From contig CAAFQT010000134.1 of the NCBI GenBank assembly GCA_900765185.1, forward strand, positions 1 through 8,375: DNA of 8,375 nucleotides, in the 5' to 3' direction. This DNA comes from an uncultured Collinsella sp. (lineage in GTDB: Bacteria; Actinomycetota; Coriobacteriia; Coriobacteriales; Coriobacteriaceae). Of the stretch, positions 1-5,697 are shown piece after piece; position 1 is the stretch's first letter, and each line of letters starts with the position of its first letter. The position numbers were made by a program, and so were the translations under genes. The notes beneath the pieces were generated by a model. The model was not told where the DNA came from. It worked only from the letters and a program-made list of their open reading frames with translations, and made no database searches.

Positions 1-32
1 GGGGGCGGCGCATATGAAGTTTCCTGCTCTAC

Positions 33-85
33 AGTCCTGCGCAAGACGGAAAGCACATTAAGTGCTTTCCTTTGCGTGCGGAACT
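33..85. repeat. Long imperfect inverted repeat / hairpin
   Basis: The core is a perfect 9-bp inverted repeat, GGAAAGCAC (48-56) and GTGCTTTCC (62-70), around the loop ATTAA. It is flanked by a second paired tier, CGCAA (40-44) with TTGCG (72-76), and then by a weaker outer tier joining 33-39 to 79-85. Neither strand shows the long T-run of a standard intrinsic terminator right after the stem. It may therefore be a dispersed palindromic repeat, an operator or part of an RNA, rather than a simple terminator. Confidence 0.6.
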
Positions 86-99
86 CGCGACAAACTTAA

Positions 100-127
100 C
101 CCCCGCCCCCAGCCCGGAGACCCTCCC
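100..127 (-). other. Putative G-quadruplex sequence
   Basis: Read on the minus strand, this stretch has five G-tracts of 3, 3, 3, 5 and 5 bases, separated by loops of 1, 5, 2 and 1 bases. That satisfies the standard pattern of four or more G3+ tracts with loops of 7 or fewer. It lies downstream of the metallophosphoesterase in transcription direction. Fold formation in vivo is not shown. Confidence 0.5.
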
Positions 128-142
128 TGCCGTCACATTGTT

Positions 143-201
143 CGAGCCGTTGTTGTTGCTCGCCGCTTCGCGGCTCGGCGGCCCCGTTCTCCGCGGCGGG
201 G
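143..201. other. Cluster of GC-rich hairpins
   Basis: CGAGCCG (143-149) is exactly complementary to CGGCTCG (171-177). A competing local hairpin pairs GCCGC (162-166) with GCGGC (170-174) around TTC; on the minus strand its tip reads GCGAAGC, a notably stable mini-hairpin sequence. A third hairpin pairs CCCCG (182-186) with CGGGG (197-201). The first two share bases and cannot form together. Confidence 0.4.
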
Positions 202-242
202 TTTGTCTAAGGATCTTGCTGAAGCTCCGCCTTTGGCTCAAA

Positions 243-277
243 TGGAAACGAGGGACGCATCTGCATCCCCCGTTTTT
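243..277 (-). terminator. Intrinsic terminator after the metallophosphoesterase
   Basis: Arms 246-258 and 263-275 form a 13-bp stem around a 4-base loop (259-262), starting 9 bases beyond the phosphoesterase stop codon. On the minus-strand RNA all 13 positions pair, two of them as G-U. On the plus strand the same two positions become A/C mismatches, so the minus strand is the better folding one. The minus-strand T-run is short and broken (TTT, then CC). The plus strand ends in TTTTT, so bidirectional action is possible. Confidence 0.55.
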
Positions 278-284
278 GTTGCGG

Positions 285-752
285 TTACTCCAAGTCAATA
301 AACTTGGTGCTTATGATCTTGCCGTCTTTGACGAGCATTCTGGCCATGGTGGGGCCTCGGGTGCCTCTGGGGTAGCTGGCGCTGCCCGGGTTGAGGACTA
401 AGCAACGGCCCACTTGGGCTTCTTTGGTTACGTGGGTATGGCCGTTGATGGCTACGTCTACGGATCCCACCGGAAGGTCTTCGCGGTAGTGGGCTACGGC
501 GAATTTAAGGCCTTCGTAGGTAAAGAGCGCAAGACGGTCTACATCGGGGCCGTAGTCGCGGTAGTAATCGTTGTTGCCCAGTACGGCCCGCACGGGAGCG
601 ATGGTGCATAGGTGCTCGTAGTCCATCTCTGACGTGAGGTCGCCGGCGTGGATAATCAGGTCTGCGCCCTCAAGCTCATCCAGAAGCGCAGGCGAAAGAT
701 AGCCGTGGGTGTCCGAGATGATGTCGATGCGCTTGGCGCTTGCACTGTTCAT
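285..752 (-). CDS. YfcE/MJ0936-family metallophosphoesterase
   Basis: This 155-residue protein is a small calcineurin-like phosphoesterase of the YfcE/MJ0936 type, soluble, with no signal peptide or membrane segment. The two-metal signature is complete: D14-x-H16 (SDTHG), G37-D38, G59-N60-N-D62, H88, and G104-H105-T-H107, followed by the usual NPGS loop (121-124). The THGH motif of relatives is AHYR here, but the metal-binding first His is kept. Family members hydrolyse phosphodiesters or phosphomonoesters with Mn or similar ions; the natural substrate is usually unknown. The ATG at 752 follows a good ribosome site, GGAAGGG (758-764), with five bases between. The gene lies downstream of the terminator of the response regulator gene and is followed by its own terminator, so it is probably an independent unit, although no clear promoter was seen in the 40-base gap. 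Family assignment is firm. Confidence 0.93.
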   Translation of the reverse strand: MNSASAKRIDIISDTHGYLSPALLDELEGADLIIHAGDLTSEMDYEHLCTIAPVRAVLGNNDYYRDYGPDVDRLALFTYEGLKFAVAHYREDLPVGSVDVAINGHTHVTKEAQVGRCLVLNPGSASYPRGTRGPTMARMLVKDGKIISTKFIDLE

Positions 753-791
753 GGGATCCCTTCCGCAAAAAACGATTCGGCAGATACATAC

Positions 792-842
792 AAAAAAGGC
801 CCCACGGCTCCGCAGACGATGGGTCTACAGGGCTGCGGGGCC
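792..842 (-). terminator. Strong intrinsic terminator ending the glycosyltransferase-kinase-regulator operon
   Basis: On the minus strand, arms 823-842 and 798-817 form a 20-position stem with only two mismatches and a few G-U pairs, around a 5-base loop. Six Ts follow directly (797-792). It begins six bases after the response regulator stop codon, the classic layout for an operon end, and it separates the operon from the metallophosphoesterase. Confidence 0.93.
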
Positions 843-848
843 AGTGTG

Positions 849-1565
849 CTAGAGACTCAGGGCCTTCTTGAGCGGCACGACGCGGCGGCGCGAAACCGGC
901 ACGCGTTCGTCGACGCCCGTAATGCCCAGCTGGATGGCGCCCGAGGGCACCGTCTCGACGTCCGTGACGCACGCCAAGTTGACGATATAGCGGCGGTGAA
1001 CACGGAAGAAGCCAAAGTCGCAGAGCTTGGCCTCAAACTGCGCCAGCGAGGTCGTCGACAAAAAGCGATCATCGACGGTATAGATGCAGGAGTAATCGTC
1101 CTTGGCCATGATAAAGCGAATGTCGTCCACGGGGATGAGCACCTTGCGGCCGCCCTTTTCCACCGGGATACGCTCGATGGTCACCTTGCTGTCCGTAACC
1201 GGCTTGGCGCGTTGCATGACCTTCTCGATCGCGCGATCCAAGCGAGCTTCCTCGACCGGCTTCATCAGATAATCGACGGCATCCACGTCGAATGCCTCGA
1301 CCGCATGGTCGCTATACGCGGTCACAAACACGATCGCCGGCGGATTTTTGAGCTTATGCAGCGCCTCGGCAAGTTGCAGGCCCGAGGCACCGGGCATCGA
1401 GATATCGAGAAACACGACATCCACGCGACTTTCCATAAGCATCTCGATGGCGGAGCGGACGCTCGACGCCTCCGTGATCGTGCCGATCTTGCCCGTTTGC
1501 TCGAGCAGGAAGCGAAGCTCCGAGCGAGCCGGCGCCTCATCATCCACAATCATCGCACGCAGCAT
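849..1565 (-). CDS. LytTR-family response regulator (system 1)
   Basis: The 238-residue protein has an N-terminal receiver domain (about 3-118) and a C-terminal LytTR DNA-binding domain (about 131-236). Receiver residues are intact: acidic pair D8/D9, phospho-acceptor D54 (FLDISMPG), T82 and K102 (MKP). The LytTR domain keeps the FRVHRRYIVNL stretch (187-197) and the C-terminal VPVSRRR (222-228). Proteins of this class bind DNA as phospho-activated dimers at paired direct repeats, often upstream of envelope or secreted-protein genes. I chose the ATG at 1565 because GAAAGG (1576-1581) sits ten bases upstream. A TTG at 1586 in frame would add seven residues but has no ribosome site. It lies 72 bases after the kinase gene and before a strong terminator, so it is the last gene of the operon. 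It closely resembles the regulator at 6735-7469. The regulated genes cannot be named from this window. Confidence 0.95.
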   Translation of the reverse strand: MLRAMIVDDEAPARSELRFLLEQTGKIGTITEASSVRSAIEMLMESRVDVVFLDISMPGASGLQLAEALHKLKNPPAIVFVTAYSDHAVEAFDVDAVDYLMKPVEEARLDRAIEKVMQRAKPVTDSKVTIERIPVEKGGRKVLIPVDDIRFIMAKDDYSCIYTVDDRFLSTTSLAQFEAKLCDFGFFRVHRRYIVNLACVTDVETVPSGAIQLGITGVDERVPVSRRRVVPLKKALSL

Positions 1566-1569
1566 AGGG

Positions 1570-1636
1570 ATAAAACCTTTCGTCAACTAACTACGCCGGG
1601 CATCCGTCGCATGACGTTGAGCCCGTAGCCTTTTAT
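1570..1636 (-). promoter_or_regulatory. Nested hairpin in the kinase-regulator spacer, with RBS
   Basis: In the transcript three paired tiers sit inside one another: CTACG (1624-1628) with CGTAG (1591-1595), GGGC (1621-1624) with GCCC (1598-1601), whose first G shares base 1624 with the outer arm, and CGTC with GACG around a 4-base loop (1605-1616). An outer arm ATAAAA (1631-1636) is complementary to TTTTAT (1570-1575), which lies directly between the ribosome site GAAAGG (1576-1581) and the ATG at 1565. Full closure would place the ribosome site in the structure. This is a candidate control of regulator translation, not a demonstrated one. Confidence 0.45.
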
Positions 1637-1637
1637 C

Positions 1638-2981
1638 TTACTCTTGAATGTCAAAGATGCTCTCTGACAAATCAAGATGAAGGAGCACTTTGGTGCCCTT
1701 GCCCGGCGCCGATTCGACACGCGTATAGGAGTGCGGCCCATAAAAGCGATGGATGCGCTCCGAAATATTGTGCATGGCCACACCGGCGCCGCCACCCTGG
1801 GGAGAGCTGGCGTCGGGACGGGCAGAGCGCTCGTCAAACAGCCTGGCGGCGGTACCCTCATCCATGCCCACGCCATTATCGGCCACGGCAATCAAGATTG
1901 CATCCTCGCCGTCTTGGCGAACGGTCACGTCGATCCTCAGGGCGTCGTCATCGCCCATACCATGACGTACGGCGTTCTCGACAATCGGCTGGATCACGAA
2001 CGCCGGCACCAGCGTATCTTCCACGTCCTCGGACACATCGAACGTCGCAAGCACGCGGTCCTCGCCAAAGCGGGCCTTCTCAAAGGTAAGGTAGCGCCTG
2101 GTCTGTGCGACCTCGCGCGAGACCGGAATAAGCGATCCCGAGTTGTCGAGCGTGGCACGATAGAACGATGAGAACTCACGAAGCAGTTCGCGGGCCCGCA
2201 GCGGGTCGGTGCGCGTAAACGATGCAATGGTGTTCAGCGTGTTGAACAGGAAGTGCGGGTTAATCTGCGCCTGCAGCGCACGCACCTCGGCGCGCGCCGT
2301 GAGTTCCTTTTGCACCTCGAGCTCGTGGATGGCGAGCTGCGTGGACAAGATCTCGGCAAAGCCCGAGGCAAGCGCGTACTGGGTACGGTCGACGGCGCGC
2401 GGGGTCTTGTAGTAGAACTTGAGCGTGCCGACGGTACGATCGCCCACCTTGATGGGGGCGATAATGCCGGCGGGGACTTGGTTGTGCGAGCCGTCCGAGC
2501 CCACGACATCCACCATACGGTTGAACGACTGCACGATGCCATGTTCGATAACGTAGCGTGTGGCAAGCGTGTGGATGGGAGTATCGGGCAGCAGTTTTTC
2601 CTCAAACTCGCCCGCGCAGGCAAGCACGTTGTCCTCGTCGGTGATGGCCACCGTCATGGCGCGCGTCTCGGGCAAAATGCGCCGGCACACCAAACGCGCC
2701 GACTCCTGCGTCAGACCGCCCTTAATGTCCTCGAGCATGGCCGAGGCCACCGAGAGCGTCTCCTCGGTGTACTGGGAGCGCACCGAATCGGGATTGAGCG
2801 TCAAAAAGATAAAGATGCACAGAAAGATGCACAGCAGCGCGCAGGCAATCACCGTGGCGATCGGCTCGATACCGGTCACCAAGGCAAAAATAAAGTACAC
2901 CAGCACGCAAATGGCGCAGGCAACGGCAATGATGCGAAAGATTGATATTGAACTATCGCGCTGGGCGCGGCGGTCGATCAT
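1638..2981 (-). CDS. LytS-like sensor histidine kinase (system 1)
   Basis: This is a 447-residue HisKA-less kinase of the LytS/YehU class. Two transmembrane helices (about 14-36 and 40-62) are joined by a very short loop, leaving almost no outside domain. A GAF-like region follows (about 70-215), then the His_kinase domain with QINPHFLFNTLN and phospho-acceptor H243. The ATPase domain shows the N box (PIVENAV, E335/N336), G1 (DNGVGM, 368-373) and G2 (GGGAGVAMHN, 396-405). It should autophosphorylate on H243 and pass the phosphate to the regulator encoded next. With no external loop, the input is probably cytosolic through GAF or within the membrane; the ligand is unknown. The ATG at 2981 overlaps the glycosyltransferase stop (ATGA) and has GGAGG (2989-2993) seven bases upstream, so the two genes are likely translationally coupled. 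Helix 2 carries a 12-bp tandem duplication, and the two helices hold five cysteines. Confidence 0.95.
   Translation of the reverse strand: MIDRRAQRDSSISIFRIIAVACAICVLVYFIFALVTGIEPIATVIACALLCIFLCIFIFLTLNPDSVRSQYTEETLSVASAMLEDIKGGLTQESARLVCRRILPETRAMTVAITDEDNVLACAGEFEEKLLPDTPIHTLATRYVIEHGIVQSFNRMVDVVGSDGSHNQVPAGIIAPIKVGDRTVGTLKFYYKTPRAVDRTQYALASGFAEILSTQLAIHELEVQKELTARAEVRALQAQINPHFLFNTLNTIASFTRTDPLRARELLREFSSFYRATLDNSGSLIPVSREVAQTRRYLTFEKARFGEDRVLATFDVSEDVEDTLVPAFVIQPIVENAVRHGMGDDDALRIDVTVRQDGEDAILIAVADNGVGMDEGTAARLFDERSARPDASSPQGGGAGVAMHNISERIHRFYGPHSYTRVESAPGKGTKVLLHLDLSESIFDIQE
2811..2834. repeat. Perfect 12-bp tandem duplication inside the kinase gene
   Basis: AAAGATGCACAG occurs twice back to back (2811-2822 and 2823-2834). 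On the coding strand each copy is CTG TGC ATC TTT and encodes Leu-Cys-Ile-Phe, giving LCIFLCIF at residues 50-57 in the second transmembrane helix. Identity at every base, including third positions, points to a recent slippage or duplication event. Confidence 0.95.
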
Positions 2982-4165
2982 TCGGCCCCCTCCAGGATAC
3001 TGATCAGTTGTGCGTCACGCCAAAGCCCGTCCATGATCTTGGGCCAAAAGCTCTGGAAACGCAGGTAGCTTGCAGCGTTTTGGCGCGCATAGGCCTTTGC
3101 CTCGTCGATACCATGGCGCCAGATGCGCAGGTAGCCCTCATGCTCGCGGGTAAACACGCTGCGGACCATAGCGGTCTTGCGCACGCGGTCGTCGAGCTCG
3201 CGCGAAATCCACGGGCCCGGGTAGGGCATGAGCGATGCCGCCGTAACGGGAATGAGCTCCTTTTGATGCGCGGCGAATGTCAACTTGGCCCGTTCGTAGT
3301 ACCAACGGTATACATCCTGCATAAAGCGCGGTGAGCGCTTTTCGGACTCCGGAGGCAGATGGCGCACGGTCCACTCGTTATCGAACCACACGTCGTAGCC
3401 AAACATGCGCATGTTAAAGAGGTAATCCAAGTCCTCGCCGCGGGTGATAAACGGGTCAAAGGCCACACGCGTAAAGGCGCGGGCGTGCAGGGCCATCAGG
3501 CCGCCGCACACGTAGTTGGAGCGCGAGATGCGGGTGCCCGAGAGCGCCTTTTTCATCCAACGGTTGAACTCGATGCGCTTGGTCCACCAACGATGGCAGA
3601 TGCCCGCCTTGTCCGTGGGAGCCAGCGGCGAGCCGTCGCGATCGTAGAAATAGCCGCTCTTGACCAAGATCGGCAAGCCCTGACGCGTCTGCTGCCCCAA
3701 CGCATAGGTCGCGCGCTTCATAAAGTCGGCGTCGATGACAGTCTCATCGTCATCCAAAAAGATAACCGCGTCATGCCCCAGCACAGCGGCGCAGGCTAGC
3801 CCCATATTGCGGATGGCACCGTAGCCTCGCAGGCTCACGCACTCGCCCGAACCCTTGGGCGCGATCTGAGCAACCCGGTCTGCGATGCGCGAGGCCTGGG
3901 TGTTGGTGACAACGGTGACCTTGAGCGTGGGATGCGCGTCGACAATCTCGTGCACGCGCAGCGACACATCGGCTGTGGCAGAAACGGGACAGACCACCAA
4001 AAGGATGATGCACGGGATGTCACGTACCTGCTCAAGCGAGGCCAGGCAGCGGTCGAGTTCGGGATTGTCGGCGTTGAGTCGCGTCGAATGGTCATAGGTG
4101 CCAGGGGCGTTTGCGCAAGCGTCATCGCCCGCCCAATACGTTGGAATCACGACCGTGGCGTTCAT
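2978..4165 (-). CDS. GT2/GT-A family glycosyltransferase
   Basis: The 395-residue protein has a GT-A fold. It starts with VVIPTYW (5-11), then has the metal/nucleotide-sugar site FLDDDETV (DDD at 138-140) after the conserved RGYGAIRNMGL stretch (113-123), an acceptor-side SNYVCGGLMALHARAF segment (216-231), and the catalytic-base-like RGEDLDY motif (242-248). The last 110 residues are helix-rich and unassigned. There is no membrane segment or signal peptide, so it should work in the cytoplasm or at the inner membrane face, moving a sugar from a nucleotide-sugar to an acceptor that cannot be named here. The ATG at 4165 has an excellent ribosome site, GGGAGGG (4172-4178), with six bases between. 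It is the first gene of a trio: its stop TGA overlaps the kinase ATG by four bases. An intrinsic terminator ends 21 bases before its start. No GT subfamily was pinned down. Confidence 0.88.
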   Translation of the reverse strand: MNATVVIPTYWAGDDACANAPGTYDHSTRLNADNPELDRCLASLEQVRDIPCIILLVVCPVSATADVSLRVHEIVDAHPTLKVTVVTNTQASRIADRVAQIAPKGSGECVSLRGYGAIRNMGLACAAVLGHDAVIFLDDDETVIDADFMKRATYALGQQTRQGLPILVKSGYFYDRDGSPLAPTDKAGICHRWWTKRIEFNRWMKKALSGTRISRSNYVCGGLMALHARAFTRVAFDPFITRGEDLDYLFNMRMFGYDVWFDNEWTVRHLPPESEKRSPRFMQDVYRWYYERAKLTFAAHQKELIPVTAASLMPYPGPWISRELDDRVRKTAMVRSVFTREHEGYLRIWRHGIDEAKAYARQNAASYLRFQSFWPKIMDGLWRDAQLISILEGAE

Positions 4166-4186
4166 GCCTTACCCTCCCTGCAACAC

Positions 4187-4222
4187 AAAAACGGGGCGCC
4201 GCCAAACACAGGCGACGCCCCG
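4187..4222 (-). terminator. Intrinsic terminator or attenuator before the glycosyltransferase
   Basis: On the minus strand CGGGGCG-T-CGCC (4222-4211) pairs with GGCG-G-CGCCCCG (4203-4192), around a loop of about 7 bases and with one internal mismatch; TTTTT follows (4191-4187). It can be read as the end of the transporter transcript. However, it lies only 21 bases from the glycosyltransferase start codon and would also be transcribed from any promoter in the upstream gap, so an attenuator role for the downstream operon is possible. Confidence 0.85.
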
Positions 4223-4336
4223 CGACCTAGCTGATTCCATCATACCCACTTGGGCAAATCATTGCTCGCAAGTCGCAATGTTTATTGCGGATAACCCCAA
4301 AAGAGTACCGTGGACAGGCACAATAGCCGCTCGCTC
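4223..4336 (-). promoter_or_regulatory. Leader region with competing pairing arms
   Basis: This 114-base gap follows the transporter stop codon. CGCAAT (4274-4279) pairs perfectly with ATTGCG (4284-4289) around four bases. The same bases (GCAATG, 4275-4280) also pair with CATTGC (4260-4265), and TTGC (4262-4265) can instead pair with GCAA (4268-4271). The arms are mutually exclusive. A weak -10-like TATGAT lies at 4239-4244 on the minus strand, without a recognisable -35. If it is a promoter, transcripts would begin just ahead of the terminator hairpin. Confidence 0.35.
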
Positions 4337-5596
4337 CTATGCGGCATGCTCTGCCGCCCGAGTCATGCGGGACAGGCGGACCAGCAGCATAAAGCCAACG
4401 ATCAGCAGCACGCCAATGGAAAGGACGCCCAGCGACGGGTTGCCGGTCAGCGAGGTGACGACCGACACCAGGAAGGTGCCCATAACGCTTGCATAACGAC
4501 CAAAGATGTCAAAGAAGCCGTAGTACTCGTTGGACTTTTCCTTGGGGATAATGCGGCCAAAGTAGCTACGGCTGAGCGCCTGCACGCCGCCCTGGAACAG
4601 GCCGACCATAATGGCAAGCACCCAAAACTCAAAGGCGGTCTTTAGGAAGAACGCGGCGAACAGCACAATGCCCATATAGGCGGCGACTGCCACCAGGATC
4701 ATGTTGAGCGTGCCCACGCGGCCGGCGAGCTTGCCGTAGATGATGGCGGACGGAAAGGCCACGAACTGCGTAACGAGCAGCGCCAGGACCAACTGGGTCG
4801 AATCGATGCCCAAGGCCGATCCGTAGCTGGTTGCCATGGAAATGACCGTGTGCACACCGTCGATATAGAAGAAGAACGCGATCATGTAGACCAGCACGGT
4901 CTTGTTGTGGGCGATCTCGCGCATGGTGTGTCCGACCTCGGAGAACACACCGCCCACGATGCGGCCGATAGTGTCCTCAGGACCGCGCTCGCGACCGTAC
5001 TTTTGCTTATAGGTGCGAATGAGCGGCAGGGTAAAGATGAGCCACCAGGCACCAGTGATGATAAACGACAGACGCGTTGCCAGCATGGTAGGGACGCCAA
5101 GAGCGGGGCCACCCATGATGAGCGCCAGGCAGATGACGAACGGCACGGTGGAACCGATGTAGCCCCAGGCATAGCCCGAGCTGGACACGGCGTCCATGCG
5201 CTCGTCGGTGGTAATGTCGGGCAGCATGGCGTCGTAGAACGTCATAGAAGAGTTAAGGCCGATGGTGCACAGCACGTACACGGTCAAAAATGCCATGGCG
5301 GACATTGGGATAGCCTGCGCCAGGCAAAGCACCAGGCCCGTGAGGAAGAAGCCCAAGAAGAACTTGATCTTGTTGCCGGCATAGTCGGCAAGCGCGCCCA
5401 GAATGGGCATGAGCATGGCGATGACCAGCGAGGCGATCGTCTGCGCATTGCCCCAGGCGACCACCAGGTCGGCCGAGGAAGCACCGGTATTGATGGCGTT
5501 AAAGTAAATGGGCACCACCGAGGTATTGAGCAGCACGAGGGCCGAATTGCCCACATCATACATAACCCAGTTACGCTCGAGCTTGGTGTATTTCAT
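4337..5596 (-). CDS. MFS transporter, UMF1/Atg22-like family
   Basis: This 419-residue membrane protein has about twelve hydrophobic segments and the marks of the UMF1/Atg22-like branch of the major facilitator superfamily. These are an N-terminal W-x-x-YDVGNSA motif (10-19), a loop motif GALADYAGNK (67-76), FYDAMLPDI followed by VSSSGYAWGYIG (120-148), and the late GGVQALSRSYFGRIIP (336-351) with EYYGFFDIFGRYAS (357-370). A cytoplasmic loop rich in charged residues lies at about 194-230, between the two halves. Bacterial members are mostly uncharacterised; the fungal vacuolar relative exports amino acids, but this does not fix the substrate. The ATG at 5596 follows GAAGGG (5606-5611) with nine bases between. 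It is 101 bases downstream of the phospholipase-like gene, so co-transcription is possible but not certain. The length is typical and all expected motifs are present. Confidence 0.92.
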   Translation of the reverse strand: MKYTKLERNWVMYDVGNSALVLLNTSVVPIYFNAINTGASSADLVVAWGNAQTIASLVIAMLMPILGALADYAGNKIKFFLGFFLTGLVLCLAQAIPMSAMAFLTVYVLCTIGLNSSMTFYDAMLPDITTDERMDAVSSSGYAWGYIGSTVPFVICLALIMGGPALGVPTMLATRLSFIITGAWWLIFTLPLIRTYKQKYGRERGPEDTIGRIVGGVFSEVGHTMREIAHNKTVLVYMIAFFFYIDGVHTVISMATSYGSALGIDSTQLVLALLVTQFVAFPSAIIYGKLAGRVGTLNMILVAVAAYMGIVLFAAFFLKTAFEFWVLAIMVGLFQGGVQALSRSYFGRIIPKEKSNEYYGFFDIFGRYASVMGTFLVSVVTSLTGNPSLGVLSIGVLLIVGFMLLVRLSRMTRAAEHAA

Positions 5597-5697
5597 GGAC
5601 AGGGACCCTTCGTATTCGCCCGATATGCAGTTAGTTCATCGTACCCTAATTGTCCAGAACCGCCGGTAAGGATTCGGCAAAGGGGCACGCACGGGCC

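Larger units (their letters stand above)
1..284. other. Gene-free, highly structured intergenic region
   Basis: No credible coding sequence is seen here. The short open frames on both strands lack ribosome binding sites and have low-complexity Arg/Pro/Ser-rich translations typical of GC-rich noncoding DNA. The stretch carries, from left to right, a long imperfect inverted repeat (33-85), a C-tract array that is G-rich on the minus strand (100-127), a cluster of GC-rich hairpins (143-201) and a hairpin terminator (243-277) that ends the metallophosphoesterase gene. It could be a long 3' untranslated region, a dispersed genus-specific repeat or a structured noncoding RNA. The sequence alone does not decide between these. 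Confidence 0.6.

Noticed and set aside
29..298. Minus-strand 89-codon frame in the left intergenic region
   Set aside because: No ribosome binding site; the translation simply follows GC-rich hairpin and G-tract sequence and overlaps the end of the phosphoesterase.
1566..1586. Upstream TTG start for the system-1 regulator
   Set aside because: No ribosome site precedes the TTG, whereas GAAAGG precedes the ATG at 1565, and receiver domains normally begin right there.
648..1628. Long plus-strand open frame of 326 codons opposite the system-1 regulator
   Set aside because: It lies antisense to a firmly identified LytTR regulator, has an Arg/His/Asp-rich translation without recognisable motifs, and is explained by GC-rich codon bias of the real gene.
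2253..2945. Plus-strand open frame of 230 codons opposite the system-1 kinase
   Set aside because: Shadow of the kinase gene, with no ribosome site or known domain.
5627..5639. LytTR-like box (GCAGTTAGT) upstream of the transporter
   Set aside because: Matches the LytTR consensus at 8 of 9 positions, but a proper second repeat at the expected spacing is missing; the only other near-match overlaps it.
5597..5697. Promoter for the transporter (TGGACA or TACGAT elements)
   Set aside because: Good -35-like and -10-like hexamers are present, but no pair has acceptable spacing, so no promoter was called.
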